Assembly (NCBI GenBank): GCA_031277095.1
Contig: JAISLU010000021.1
Location: forward strand, 1 to 46,156
Direction: 5' to 3'
DNA length: 46,156 nucleotides
DNA from: Synergistaceae bacterium
Lineage (GTDB): Bacteria > Synergistota > Synergistia > Synergistales > Aminobacteriaceae
Below the pieces are notes generated by a model. It saw nothing but the letters and a program-made list of their open reading frames with translations. It did not search any database and had not been told where the DNA came from. The position numbers and the translations under genes are program-made. The stretch's first letter is position 1. Each line of letters opens with the position of its first letter. Below are positions 23,937-32,173 of the stretch, piece after piece.

Positions 23937-24401
23937 CGTCCACTGTCCGAACGTCCCGCAGATATCCTGCTCCGTGGGGGCCAAGGACGTCAAGTTGATG
24001 GCGTGGACGTAAAATACCCCATCGTCATCGATATCCACCGTCAAGGTGCCCGGCGTCAAGGTGATGGAGTTTGCCAGCATCATGCGGCCCATGTCCGTCT
24101 TGAGTCTCGGATTGAACTTGACTATACCGGGGTTGATTTCCCCCGTGATCACCCGCTTGGCCACGTCCCAGTTGGCCAGGGTCAGCCCGACGGCAAACGG
24201 GCCGCACACGTAGCGCAGAAAAAGCCACCACCTTCGAGGATCGAGTCCCCTCAGGCTCCAAAAACCTGGACGAGACGAGCCGGAAGCGACAGAAACGACA
24301 GCCACCGCCACTAAAAGCGCGATCGTCACTTCTTGTATGCTTATGCTTCCCGACCAGGAAAGAAGCAGGTACACGAAAAACGACATCACAAACGCAAACA
24401 T
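23919..24401 (-). CDS. mbhA: MbhA (MrpE-like)
   Basis: A 160-residue MnhE/MrpE protein. It has two or three N-terminal helices, the motif FLRYVCGPFAVGLTLANWDVAKRVI, and a cytoplasmic domain with NPGIVKFNPRLKTDMGRMMLANSITLTPGTLTVDI, which is highly diagnostic. The ATG at 24401 follows AGGAGGGAAAGGG; an upstream frame extension lacks family similarity. It is the first gene of the 14-gene operon. The spacer before it has a good -10 (TATACT, 24442-24437 minus) and a TTGACC at 24470-24465, but they are 22 bp apart, so the promoter is uncertain. Confidence 0.92.
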   Translation of the reverse strand: MFAFVMSFFVYLLLSWSGSISIQEVTIALLVAVAVVSVASGSSRPGFWSLRGLDPRRWWLFLRYVCGPFAVGLTLANWDVAKRVITGEINPGIVKFNPRLKTDMGRMMLANSITLTPGTLTVDIDDDGVFYVHAINLTSLAPTEQDICGTFGQWTRRITG

Positions 24402-24526
24402 ATTTTCCCTTTCCCTCCTGCCTGTTATTTTTCTAGAGTATACTACTTCCCCCTTGCGCAATCCGGTCAATCCTATATTTTTGCAAAATTAGCAATTTAA
24501 CTTCCCCTGGTGCCCGGGTTTTTACC

Positions 24527-24606
24527 GAAAGTATGACTTCGACAAACATAGAACCCGGCGACTGCCGGTCTTGCTGCGCCGACAATCGTCCGGGTCCGAT
24601 ACTTTC
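24527..24606. other. Nested inverted repeats between gspH and the mbh operon
   Basis: GAAAGTAT (24527-24534) pairs with ATACTTTC (24599-24606), and inside these ACCCGG (24553-24558) pairs with CCGGGT (24590-24595). The fold could end the gsp transcript or lie in the mbh leader. There is no clear T-tract, so its role is undecided. Confidence 0.4.
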
Positions 24607-24616
24607 TCCCCACGGT

Positions 24617-25141
24617 CTAACTTCTGTTGTTTTCTTCGAATAGGAACCCCGTCACGGTCAAAAGGGCCGACTCCCCCTCCGTAATGCGGACGCCGGGGTC
24701 GGCCCGCAGGATACGCGCCGGCGTACACGTGCCGTCGGAGTAAAAATAGACGATCTCCGGCTCCAGCCGCCACTCTGCCCCCTTCAGGGGATGGCGAATC
24801 TGAACGGGCTTCCATTCGAGGCCGTACTTGCTCGGGTCGAAGCGGTCTTCCACCTTGGTGAGCGCCTCCACGAGAATATATCCCCTGTCCGACCGCTCCG
24901 CGGGCTCCATGCGCAGACGCACGCTGTAACCGTCCAAGGCCAGGTCCGTGACCTCCGTCACCGAGCGCTGCAGCTCCCGCAAAGGCGGCTCCAGGGAAAA
25001 GAAACCTTTGGGTAGCACCATGACGGCCATCATGCCCATGATCCCCACAACCAGCATGACCTCGATCAAGGTGAAACCCGGCCGGGAGGCCGAAGAGACA
25101 GAAAGGCCCCTACGCGGACTCGTGGTTGGTGATGTCCGCAT
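24617..25141 (-). CDS. GspH-like pseudopilin
   Basis: A 174-residue type II secretion/type IV pilus minor pseudopilin. A short basic leader ends in SRPG, followed by FTLIEVMLVVGIMGMMAVM, the prepilin-peptidase site and N-terminal helix, with Glu5 retained. The rest is a strand-rich domain (GYILVEALTKVED, PEIVYFYSDGTCTP) typical of GspH. The ATG at 25141 lies inside the end of gspG (32 bp overlap) with AAGG nearby. GspH is the best fit by size and position after GspG; other minor pseudopilins are possible. Confidence 0.75.
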   Translation of the reverse strand: MRTSPTTSPRRGLSVSSASRPGFTLIEVMLVVGIMGMMAVMVLPKGFFSLEPPLRELQRSVTEVTDLALDGYSVRLRMEPAERSDRGYILVEALTKVEDRFDPSKYGLEWKPVQIRHPLKGAEWRLEPEIVYFYSDGTCTPARILRADPGVRITEGESALLTVTGFLFEENNRS

Positions 25142-25604
25142 CCCAACCTTCGCCGCCTTCCTCGCCGTTGCGGCCCGTGGAGATCACGTCGAAGGCGCCC
25201 TTCTCGCCGGGGCAGCGGTAGATGAAGGGGTTTCCCCAGGGATCGTCCGGTATTCTGCTCATGTAGGATTCGGGCGGATATTTTTTGGGGACCGGGGCGA
25301 GGGTGGGTTTTTTGACCAGGGCGTCCAGCCCCTGCTGGGTCGTGGGGTACGAGCCGTTATGCAGGCGGTACATTTCCAGAGAGGTGACGAAGTTCTCGAT
25401 CTGCGTTTTCGCCGCCGTCCGCCGGGCCTCTTCCACATTCTCTCCGATTCTCGGAACGACGATGGCTGCCAGCATCCCCAGAATGACCACCACCACCATG
25501 ATCTCGATCAGGGTGAAGCCCGGGCGTTTTTTAAGTTTCGTTTTCCCCCGTTTTTGTTTTTCCTGTTGTTGTTTTGTCTGTGTTTGTATTGTCTCCGTCA
25601 TCAT
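25110..25604 (-). CDS. gspG: Type II secretion major pseudopilin GspG
   Basis: A 164-residue major pseudopilin. A Gln/Lys-rich leader ends KKRPG, then FTLIEIMVVVVILGMLAAIVVP forms the conserved helix with the cleavage site. The C-terminal part shows the GspG signatures YRLHNGSYPTTQQGLDALVKKP, YMSRIPDDPWGNPFIYRCPGE and GAFDVISTGRNGEEGGEGWDADI. The last two include Asp and Gly residues of the calcium-binding loop. The ATG at 25604 follows AGGAGG. It sits between gspF (86 bp gap) and the GspH-like gene. GspE, GspD and the peptidase are not in the window. Confidence 0.93.
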   Translation of the reverse strand: MMTETIQTQTKQQQEKQKRGKTKLKKRPGFTLIEIMVVVVILGMLAAIVVPRIGENVEEARRTAAKTQIENFVTSLEMYRLHNGSYPTTQQGLDALVKKPTLAPVPKKYPPESYMSRIPDDPWGNPFIYRCPGEKGAFDVISTGRNGEEGGEGWDADITNHESA

Positions 25605-25690
25605 AAATTCCGATCCTCCTTACCGTTCTGCCCTTGAAGACACCTGCGCCCCTCCCGCGAAGCTAATGGGTCCAAGGCCCGAAGCCCTGG

Positions 25691-26842
25691 TCACCGGATC
25701 ATGCCGGAAAGGTCGAAGATGGGCATCAATATCGCCACCACAATGAACCCCACAGACAGGCCCAGCGTCAATACCATCGCCGGTTCCATCAACGTGGCGA
25801 TCCGTTCCATCTGGCTCTGGGCTATTTCCCAGTTGTTCTGGCCCACGTTGGTCAGGGCCTCGATCAGGTCTCCGCCCATTTCGCCGACACGGATGACGTA
25901 GACGACCTCCTCGGGAAAGCCCGTTTTCTCCAGGGCCTTGTCGAAACGGTGCCCCGCCTTGACCAGGTCCGCGATCTCCAGCCAGCGCCGGGAGTTGGCA
26001 TCCATCGAAGACGTCATTCTCAAACCCTGCACCAGGGGAATCCCGGACTTTAAAAGCGTCGAGAGGTGCGTCATCACCAGAGAAATCGTCAATCGCTCCC
26101 GCAGACCGCGCATGAAGGGCATCTGGATCTTTTTGCCCCGGCGCTTCATCACCAGCCAGAAGACGAAAAAAACGCATAAAAGAGGTATCCCGTAGCTGTT
26201 GACGAACCCCGCCAATCCGATCAAAATCCGCGTGGGCAGGGGCAGGGCCTGACCCATGTCCGCAAACATCTCCGCGATTTTCGGGACCACGTAGCTCAGG
26301 AGAAAACCCACCACTCCGACCCCGACCACCACCATGACGATAGGGTAAGTCATGGCTCCCTTGATTTTACGCCTCAAGGTCTCCTCCATGCGAAACTGCT
26401 GGGCGGATTGCTCCAACACCGCGACAAGAGAGCCGCTCTGCTCCCCGGACTCCACCACCCGCCACAGCGCCTCCCGAAACGCGCCGCTTTCCGCCAGGGC
26501 GGCGTGGAATTTCTTTCCGCCCTCCACCGCCCTCAGCACCGCGCCGATAGCCCCGTTGATACGTTTGTCGCGGCTTTGCTTACCCAGTATTTTCAAAGAA
26601 TCGGCCAAAGGCAACCCCGACTTCAGGTAAGAGGCCAGAGAACGGCAAAAAAGAATATGGGCGTCCAGCGACATTTCCTTTATTTTTTGCCGGGCCGCTT
26701 TCTCCTCCGCCTGAGACACGTCCACAACCACAATGCCTCGCTCCGTAAGGCGCTCCACGGCTTGCACCGAGGACGAGGCTTCCACCATGCCCTTCGTCTG
26801 CTTCCCCTTGCCGTCGTAACCCGAGTAGTTGAAATGGGGCAC
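25691..26842 (-). CDS. gspF: Type II secretion inner-membrane protein GspF
   Basis: A 383-residue platform protein with the duplicated T2SSF fold: FCRSLASYLKSGLPLADSLKIL in the first half and LSTLLKSGIPLVQGLRMTSS in the second. There are three hydrophobic segments (MTYPIVMVVVGVGVVGFLLSYVV; SYGIPLLCVFFVFWLVM; LTLGLSVGFIVVAILMPIF) and ESGEQSGSL/RVGEMGGDL acidic motifs. The start is GTG at 26842, 8 bases after AAGGAG, giving the typical lead VPHFNYSGYDGKGKQTKG; the longer open frame upstream is non-coding spacer. It is the first gene of a short gspF-gspG-gspH run and probably works with an ATPase encoded elsewhere. Confidence 0.92.
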   Translation of the reverse strand: MPHFNYSGYDGKGKQTKGMVEASSSVQAVERLTERGIVVVDVSQAEEKAARQKIKEMSLDAHILFCRSLASYLKSGLPLADSLKILGKQSRDKRINGAIGAVLRAVEGGKKFHAALAESGAFREALWRVVESGEQSGSLVAVLEQSAQQFRMEETLRRKIKGAMTYPIVMVVVGVGVVGFLLSYVVPKIAEMFADMGQALPLPTRILIGLAGFVNSYGIPLLCVFFVFWLVMKRRGKKIQMPFMRGLRERLTISLVMTHLSTLLKSGIPLVQGLRMTSSMDANSRRWLEIADLVKAGHRFDKALEKTGFPEEVVYVIRVGEMGGDLIEALTNVGQNNWEIAQSQMERIATLMEPAMVLTLGLSVGFIVVAILMPIFDLSGMIR

Positions 26843-26959
26843 GAAACCACTCCTTCGACACGTTTTTGTACGACTTTCATTATAACACCCGAAACCCGCA
26901 ATAAAGCCGCCTTTCTTACGGCCTTTGCCCTCCGCCGCCTGTAAATCTACAAATGCGGG

Positions 26960-26989
26960 GTTATAGTCGTTTAACTTAAAAAATGTTAA
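26960..26989 (-). promoter_or_regulatory. Candidate promoter for gspFGH
   Basis: On the minus strand TTAACA (26989-26984), an 18 bp spacer and TATAAC (26965-26960) lie about 120 bp before the gspF GTG. An inverted repeat TTTAAC/GTTAAA (26970-26990) overlaps it and could be an operator. A perfect GCTCTA/TAGAGC hairpin follows at 26998-27011. Confidence 0.45.
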
Positions 26990-27049
26990 ATTTACACGCT
27001 CTAAATAGAGCAATTGACTTGTTTTTTAGCTGTTCTAACTTTAGGCTTT

Positions 27050-29104
27050 TTATCTTAATTCACTGTATCTGGGTCCGGCGTGGTTCGAGATTTTTTCTAT
27101 TTGACCGCGCAGGTAGCGGGAGGCCCCGTCGTCCAAGGGAAGGTCTTTATAATAATGCTCTTGGAAACTCCGAACGAAGGGCAGCGCCAAGATCCGCAGT
27201 TCTGCGTCGTCCACCCGCGTCAAAAATTCCGAGAGCCCTTCGCTTTCGTGCCGGCGGTAACCGTAACGCCCCATTGCCCGGGAAAAATCCCGCAGCAACA
27301 GCATCTCCGGACGGCGGTTTCTTACCGCCCGCAGAAGATAAAAGAGCGCCGCGCAGCCTGTCAGGGCCGCGAGAACACCCGCCGGGACGGACAAAGCGGA
27401 GCCCAGGCGGCGAAACCCGTCCCGCGTCGGGGTCAAAGAGGCGCGGGGATTGCGGAGGATTTCCCTCATGTTTTGCACCAGTTCCATCTGGGTCTCCCAA
27501 TTGTAGTTTACGACCAATTTTGACCATTGGTAGTCCAGGAGATCCAAGTACATCGCGAAAGTATCGTAGGCGGAAAGGCCGGAGCCCGCGCCCTCTCCGA
27601 CGGGGGTGGGATCGTAACGGGTCCAGGTTCCATTCGCCTCGGTCCAAGCCTCCACCCAGACGTGGGCGTTCTGCTCCTGTACGATGTAATAGCCTCCCGC
27701 CGTGTTGTAGACGCCGCCCCGGTAGCCGGCCACCAGCCGGGCGGGGACGCCGGCCATGCGCAGCATCACCCCCATGGCCGCGGCAAAATACTCGCAGTTC
27801 CCCTTTTTGCCCACGAAAAGAAACTGTTCAAGGGCGTTTCGGGAGTTGGGCAGCCCTTCCAGGGAATAGGAAAACTCCGGGGATCCCAAAAAGCGCAGTA
27901 TCTCGTCGATTTTTTCCTGGTCCCCCATGCCCTGGGTCCTATCCGCCACCAAAGCCTCCAGGCGCGGAATGAAAGCGTCGGGCAGGGCCAGGTAACGCTT
28001 CTTGTTGATCTCGCCCAAGGGCTTTATCTGGGAAGATAAAACCGACAGGGCGCTGTACTGGAGACGGCGGCCGATGCTGCGGGATCTGTGGCGAAAAGCC
28101 CCGTCTCCGTCCATGACCACATCGACACCCTGCACCATGAGGGGATGATCCAGCGCGAAGAGGTAACCGCGGTTTCCCGCCTCCAGAAAGATCTCCTGCT
28201 CGATGCGGGGCGCGTTGGGCTCCGGGATGAAAGATCGCCTGCCGCCGCTGTTGCGAGAGGCAATCCACGCCCTCCCGTCGAAGAGTTCCAGCACCATTCC
28301 GCGCCAGTAGGGCGTCCTTCCCTCGCTCAAAGGTTGCATCGCCGCCCGGAAGGCCAGCTTGTGATTGGCCTGGATGCTGCTGGTGTCCCCCAGTTGGACC
28401 TGGTCGGAAAAGCCCGTGGAAGTGATCCCGTACTGGCTTCTCAGCCCAAAAATCGGCACGGTCGTGCGCGGCAGGCCGAAAAAGAGCAGGAGGCTGAGGG
28501 GCAGCATGACGGCAAAAAGAGCCCCCGTGCGCGTGAAAAGCTGGCGTATCACTTTCAAGTTCAAAGAAGCGCCCGGCTGTTTTTCGAACCAGGTGGAAAG
28601 GAGCAGAATGAGGGTCGAGAGCGACCCGATCCCGAAACAATAGACGATAAAGGACTTTTCAGCGGAAAGCATCGCGTAGCAAACCACCGTGGCCAAATTG
28701 AGCAGCACGATCTGAACGTAGTCCCGGGGTTTTTTGTTTTCCAGCATTTTGATGGCGATCATCAAAAGAAGCGACTCCATCAGAGCTTCGATGAGGTAGT
28801 TGCGCCGGACGCGGGCAAAAATCGCCCCCAGAGCGGACAGGGCCGCCAGGTTGATCAGAATGCGGGGAGGATGGGAGAGGCCCCGCCATTCGATGAAAAA
28901 GGCCGCCGCCATCAACGCCAGAAAAACCCCGGCGTAGGACGCTCCCACCAGCTCCTTGCCCATGAAAAACGCCAGGATCGCAGAGGCCGCGGCCACGCCG
29001 TTCAAAACGCTCCGCAGGGAAACGCTCAAAGATACGTTCAGCGAGTTCTGGGCATTCCAAGGGATGTTTCTGCCGGTTTTCGATGGGTTCACACGTTTAT
29101 TCAT
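27050..29104 (-). CDS. TgpA-type membrane transglutaminase-like protein
   Basis: A 684-residue protein of the DUF3488/transglutaminase/DUF4129 architecture. The N-terminus has several helices (residues ~30-210). An extracytoplasmic transglutaminase-like domain carries the Cys-His-Asp triad: Cys437 in KKGNCEYFAAAMG, His481 in NAHVWVEAW and Asp498 in RYDPTP. One further helix (about 555-575) and a C-terminal DUF4129-like segment (SEFLTRVDDAELRILALPFV) follow. It overlaps the DUF58 gene by 8 bases. MoxR-DUF58-TgpA clusters are widespread, and TgpA is essential in Pseudomonas aeruginosa with an unclear substrate. An envelope protein-modifying or folding role is inferred. Confidence 0.9.
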   Translation of the reverse strand: MNKRVNPSKTGRNIPWNAQNSLNVSLSVSLRSVLNGVAAASAILAFFMGKELVGASYAGVFLALMAAAFFIEWRGLSHPPRILINLAALSALGAIFARVRRNYLIEALMESLLLMIAIKMLENKKPRDYVQIVLLNLATVVCYAMLSAEKSFIVYCFGIGSLSTLILLLSTWFEKQPGASLNLKVIRQLFTRTGALFAVMLPLSLLLFFGLPRTTVPIFGLRSQYGITSTGFSDQVQLGDTSSIQANHKLAFRAAMQPLSEGRTPYWRGMVLELFDGRAWIASRNSGGRRSFIPEPNAPRIEQEIFLEAGNRGYLFALDHPLMVQGVDVVMDGDGAFRHRSRSIGRRLQYSALSVLSSQIKPLGEINKKRYLALPDAFIPRLEALVADRTQGMGDQEKIDEILRFLGSPEFSYSLEGLPNSRNALEQFLFVGKKGNCEYFAAAMGVMLRMAGVPARLVAGYRGGVYNTAGGYYIVQEQNAHVWVEAWTEANGTWTRYDPTPVGEGAGSGLSAYDTFAMYLDLLDYQWSKLVVNYNWETQMELVQNMREILRNPRASLTPTRDGFRRLGSALSVPAGVLAALTGCAALFYLLRAVRNRRPEMLLLRDFSRAMGRYGYRRHESEGLSEFLTRVDDAELRILALPFVRSFQEHYYKDLPLDDGASRYLRGQIEKISNHAGPRYSELR

Positions 29105-29981
29105 ATAAAGCCAACCTCGTCATCAGATCTTTGTTATGAGCGAAATTCGCGGCCGGCGGAATGATCTTTCCCCGGCTGCGCAATCCCACAGGCAATCTCG
29201 ACTTCATGGACTCCACCACCGCGTAGGCTGCCATGGACAACCCTCGCTCCAGGTCGCCCTCCACGAGCCGGTCCAGGTCGATGACCCGCCCCCTTTGCCC
29301 GGACGTGCCGTCGTAAAGCCGGGTCTGCAGTTTTCCCGTGCGGGCCGAGGACTTCCAATGGATGCGCTTCATGGGGTCGCCCTCCACGTAGGGCCGCACC
29401 CCCACGATGTCCGTTTCCTCCTCCGAGGCCGCGTCCTCTCCCTGGTGGTTTTTGGGGTCCCTTGGGACGAAAACCAGGGTCAGGTCGCAGCGGAGAGGGC
29501 AGGGGAACACCGTGGCGGAGGTTTCGAAATCCACGGGCCAGTAACGCACGAAAAAATTGAACGGGTAGACGGACGAAAGCTCGATGTCCTCCACCCGATG
29601 TCTTCCCCGGGAGGGAAAAGTGGTGAAAAAAGCCAGCCGTTCGGACTTGCCCGGCTGAATCACCGGGAAAAAAACCCGGCCTCCTCTTTTTTCCAGCGCC
29701 ACCTCTATGAGAAAAAGGGGTACGAAGCGGCTTTTATTGGTGACCTGCACCACGGCGGCGCAGGGCACCTGGGCGTAAATTTCGTCGGGGAAAAACACGG
29801 ACACCTGGGCGTTGCGGATATTGCCGCGCCCCGCCAGGCCCGAGGCCAGCATGTACCCCAGCAGCACCGCCGTGACCAGGTACAACAGATTGTTGGCGCT
29901 GTTTATCGCCACGACCCCCAGCAATATGGAGATGACGATATAGACCATACCCGCGTGCCGCGTCCGAATGATACGTTTCAT
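29097..29981 (-). CDS. DUF58 domain protein
   Basis: A 294-residue membrane-anchored protein. Two N-terminal helices (VYIVISILLGVVAINSANNLLYLVTAVLLGYMLASGL) are followed by a strand-rich region. The DUF58 signature GVRPYVEGDPMKRIHWKSSARTGKLQTRLYD is conserved in this family of vWA-related proteins. It lies between moxR (106 bp gap) and tgpA (8 bp overlap). Proteins of this family work with MoxR ATPases as chaperone or complex-assembly modules; the client is unknown. Confidence 0.9.
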   Translation of the reverse strand: MKRIIRTRHAGMVYIVISILLGVVAINSANNLLYLVTAVLLGYMLASGLAGRGNIRNAQVSVFFPDEIYAQVPCAAVVQVTNKSRFVPLFLIEVALEKRGGRVFFPVIQPGKSERLAFFTTFPSRGRHRVEDIELSSVYPFNFFVRYWPVDFETSATVFPCPLRCDLTLVFVPRDPKNHQGEDAASEEETDIVGVRPYVEGDPMKRIHWKSSARTGKLQTRLYDGTSGQRGRVIDLDRLVEGDLERGLSMAAYAVVESMKSRLPVGLRSRGKIIPPAANFAHNKDLMTRLALYE

Positions 29982-30087
29982 ATCCGATCAGAGACGACAA
30001 TCGGGGCGACAATCGGGATGGCCATCGAGATGTGACTATCCCTGCCGCTTTCGGCATGAGGTTGGGGGAAAACTCTCGGCCCGGGCT

Positions 30088-31032
30088 TCATACGATGGTG
30101 GGAACCTCCGAGAAAATCGCGCCCAGAATCTCGCGCTTGGTGGTCTCCGACCCTTGCCGGAGCTGCAGGCGGTGCAGCAGGACGTCTTCGGCCATAGCCT
30201 TGATGTCCTCGGGAATCACGTAGTCCCGGTTCTGCATCCACGCCAGTGTTTTTGCCAGTTGCAGAAGGGACATGGCGCCCCGGGTGGAAATCCCCGCGGC
30301 GATATTGGGGGAGGTGCGGGTTTTTTCGGTCAAACTCAGCATGTAGTCCAAGATTTTGTCGGAAACGGTCACGTCGTGTTCTATGCTTGTCTGGAGGCGC
30401 AGAACCTCGTCGGGGGAGAACAGAGGCTCGATGTCCGAGAGCTTGTCTCTTTGGCTGCCCACCCGCAGAATTTCGCGCTCCGCGTCCTTGGCGGGGTAGC
30501 CGATGGAGACCTTCATCATGAAGCGATCCATCTGGGATTCCGGCAGGGGAAAAGTCCCGGAGTGCTCCACGGGGTTTTGGGTGGCCACCACGAAGAAAGG
30601 GCGGGGCAGATGATGGGTTTTGCCGTCTATGGTGGCCTGCTCTTCCCCCATCGCCTCCAGCAGGGCGCTTTGGGTCTTAGGCGTCGCGCGGTTGATCTCA
30701 TCCACCAGCACCAGATTGTTGAAGATGGGGCCGGGATGGAACACGAACTCGCTCTTTTCCGCCTTGAAGATGTTCAGCCCCGTGACGTCCGTGGGCAAAA
30801 GGTCGTTGGTACACTGAACGCGGCCGAATGTCAGCCCCAGCAGCCGGGCCGCGGCTATGGCCAAGGTGGTTTTGCCCAGGCCGGGAAGGTCCTCCAGCAA
30901 CAGGTGTCCGTTGGAAAAAATGCACGCCAGCATTTTTATCAAGGCATCGTCCTTGCCGTGCAGGGACGGCGAAAGATGTACAAGGGCCTCTTTTATGCGC
31001 GGATTGACGAGGGTGAAAGGAACGTTGGACAT
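30088..31032 (-). CDS. MoxR-family AAA+ ATPase
   Basis: A 314-residue cytoplasmic AAA+ of the MoxR type: Walker A DLPGLGKTT, GRVQCTNDLLPTDVTG, Walker B LVLVDEINRATPKTQSALLEAM, sensor ATQNPVEHSGTFPLPESQMDRF (the MoxR hallmark), and a C-terminal lid with ISTRGAMSLLQLAK. The ATG at 31032 is preferred to a TTG three codons earlier. It heads the moxR-DUF58-tgpA operon and is expected to remodel the DUF58 partner with ATP. A TATAAT (31100-31095, minus) lies ~65 bp upstream without a clear -35. Confidence 0.93.
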   Translation of the reverse strand: MSNVPFTLVNPRIKEALVHLSPSLHGKDDALIKMLACIFSNGHLLLEDLPGLGKTTLAIAAARLLGLTFGRVQCTNDLLPTDVTGLNIFKAEKSEFVFHPGPIFNNLVLVDEINRATPKTQSALLEAMGEEQATIDGKTHHLPRPFFVVATQNPVEHSGTFPLPESQMDRFMMKVSIGYPAKDAEREILRVGSQRDKLSDIEPLFSPDEVLRLQTSIEHDVTVSDKILDYMLSLTEKTRTSPNIAAGISTRGAMSLLQLAKTLAWMQNRDYVIPEDIKAMAEDVLLHRLQLRQGSETTKREILGAIFSEVPTIV

Positions 31033-31174
31033 GATTATCAACTGCCTCTTTTAAATTACGCACCAAACTTCTAATCGCTCGACAAAGGGAACAGATTATA
31101 TAGGGCTCGAACGTTCACTGCGTTTTCTGTAACTTGCCGAAGTATTATACTAAAATAAAAAGCAATGTGAAGAC

Positions 31175-31202
31175 AAAATATATTTGGAAAAATATATTTG
31201 GA
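31175..31202. repeat. Two perfect 14 bp tandem repeats
   Basis: AAAATATATTTGGA occurs at 31175-31188 and at 31189-31202, in the divergent spacer before the recombinase gene. Confidence 0.85.
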
Positions 31203-31257
31203 AGGTGTACAGTTGCCATGACGCCGTCAAATTACGAAAAGTGGGAGGTCTTTACTT

Positions 31258-31842
31258 TTGGAGGTACAACCCATCCGTGATCCCAAAAAAATTATCGCCA
31301 TGAGAGAGCTTCTGAGGGAAGAAAACCCGAGGGACGAGGTGCTTTTCATCCTGGGAATAAACACCGCCCTCCGTATTTCCGACCTCCTTTCCCTCACCCT
31401 CAGCGACGTGACGGACATTTCCGGAAAAATCTCGGAGGAAATCTCCATGAAAGAACAAAAAACGGGGAAAGTCCGGTCTTTTCCGCTGAACCGAGTCGTC
31501 AGGGAAAGTCTTGCGGATTGGCTGCCCCGTCTGGAGGCAAATTTGAACGCTTCCCTTTTCCCCTCTCAAAAAAACGGAGGGAAAGCCATAACCCGCTGGC
31601 ACGCCCGGCGCGTCCTGGCCGCCGCCGGAGAGGCCGTGGGGCTTAAAAACATAGGGACTCATTCCCTGAGAAAAACCTTCGGTTACCACGCCTTCATGCG
31701 GTGGAAGAGCATAGAGCTGGTCCAGAAACTGCTGGGACATTCCTCTCCCGCGATAACCCTGAGATACATCGGGATAACCCGCGAGGAAATGGACACCGTT
31801 TACTTGGATCTCAATCTGGGGGAATACAGTCCATCCCTTTAA
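31258..31842 (+). CDS. Minimal tyrosine recombinase (catalytic domain only)
   Basis: A 194-residue Xer/phage-integrase family enzyme containing only the catalytic domain. Arg39 is in NTALRISDLLSL, a Lys lies in the beta-hairpin (KEQKTGK, residues 65-71), His135 and Arg138 are in THSLRKTFGY, His161 is in KLLGHSSP, and the nucleophile Tyr170 is in ITLRYIGI. The N-terminal SAM-like core-binding domain of XerC/D is missing, as in short FimB-like invertases and some integron or mobile-element recombinases. The start is a TTG at 31258, 9 bases after GGGAGG; no better in-frame start exists. It is followed by a small ORF and isolated from other mobile genes. The DNA target is unknown. Confidence 0.88.
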   Translation: MEVQPIRDPKKIIAMRELLREENPRDEVLFILGINTALRISDLLSLTLSDVTDISGKISEEISMKEQKTGKVRSFPLNRVVRESLADWLPRLEANLNASLFPSQKNGGKAITRWHARRVLAAAGEAVGLKNIGTHSLRKTFGYHAFMRWKSIELVQKLLGHSSPAITLRYIGITREEMDTVYLDLNLGEYSPSL

Positions 31843-31883
31843 AATCCCTCTTGAAAATGATTTTTTAAGAGGAGGAATATTTT

Positions 31884-32057
31884 ATGGAAGATTTTATGCA
31901 GAAATCTTTTTATTCCATGAAAATCTATGGCATAAATCCTTGCAAAATTCACGAGTGTGAAGTGAGTGTAAAGGGCATTACGTTTGAAAGCCTATTTGAA
32001 AATATTTCTGTCTATAGTCTGTCTATTTTTCTGAGCGTCAGCGTTCTGAAGAAATGA
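31884..32057 (+). CDS. Small ORF of unknown function downstream of the recombinase
   Basis: A 57-residue ORF that starts ATG at 31884 behind an excellent ribosome site (AGAGGAGG, 7-8 bases away) and ends TGA at 32055-32057. It reads MEDFMQKSFYSMKIYGINPC, then KIHECEVSVKGITFESLFEN and a hydrophobic C-terminal part (ISVYSLSIFLSVSVLKK). It contains two cysteines, is AT-rich relative to neighbours and matches no family I recognise. It begins 41 bp after the recombinase stop, so it is probably co-transcribed. It could be a recombinase accessory protein, a small membrane peptide or a decayed gene; the ribosome site is the main support. Confidence 0.5.
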   Translation: MEDFMQKSFYSMKIYGINPCKIHECEVSVKGITFESLFENISVYSLSIFLSVSVLKK

Positions 32058-32059
32058 AA

Positions 32060-32081
32060 CCCGGAGAGACGGCTCTCCGGG
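32060..32081 (-). terminator. Terminator after the solute-binding protein gene
   Basis: A perfect 9 bp stem CCCGGAGAG/CTCTCCGGG with a 4-base loop. On the minus strand it is followed by TTTCATTTCTT, about 90 bp after the end of the binding-protein gene. On the plus strand it immediately follows the small ORF but lacks a T-tract. Confidence 0.65.
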
Positions 32082-32140
32082 AGGTAAGGCATACGACGGT
32101 TCGATCGGGTTATCGATCCGGGCTGTCGATGTAAACTCTT

Positions 32141-32166
32141 GATCTAAACTACAGATCTAAACTACC
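32141..32166. repeat. Two 13 bp tandem repeats
   Basis: GATCTAAACTACA (32141-32153) and GATCTAAACTACC (32154-32166) lie immediately beyond the 3' end of the binding-protein gene. Confidence 0.75.
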
Positions 32167-32173
32167 GATCAGG

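Noticed and set aside
16137-24401. Complex I, or an Mrp Na+/H+ antiporter alone, or the Mbs/Mbx sulfane reductase
   Set aside because: The large subunit keeps both NiFe-binding CxxC motifs, the gene order is that of Mbh, and no NuoEFG or full-length MrpA is present.
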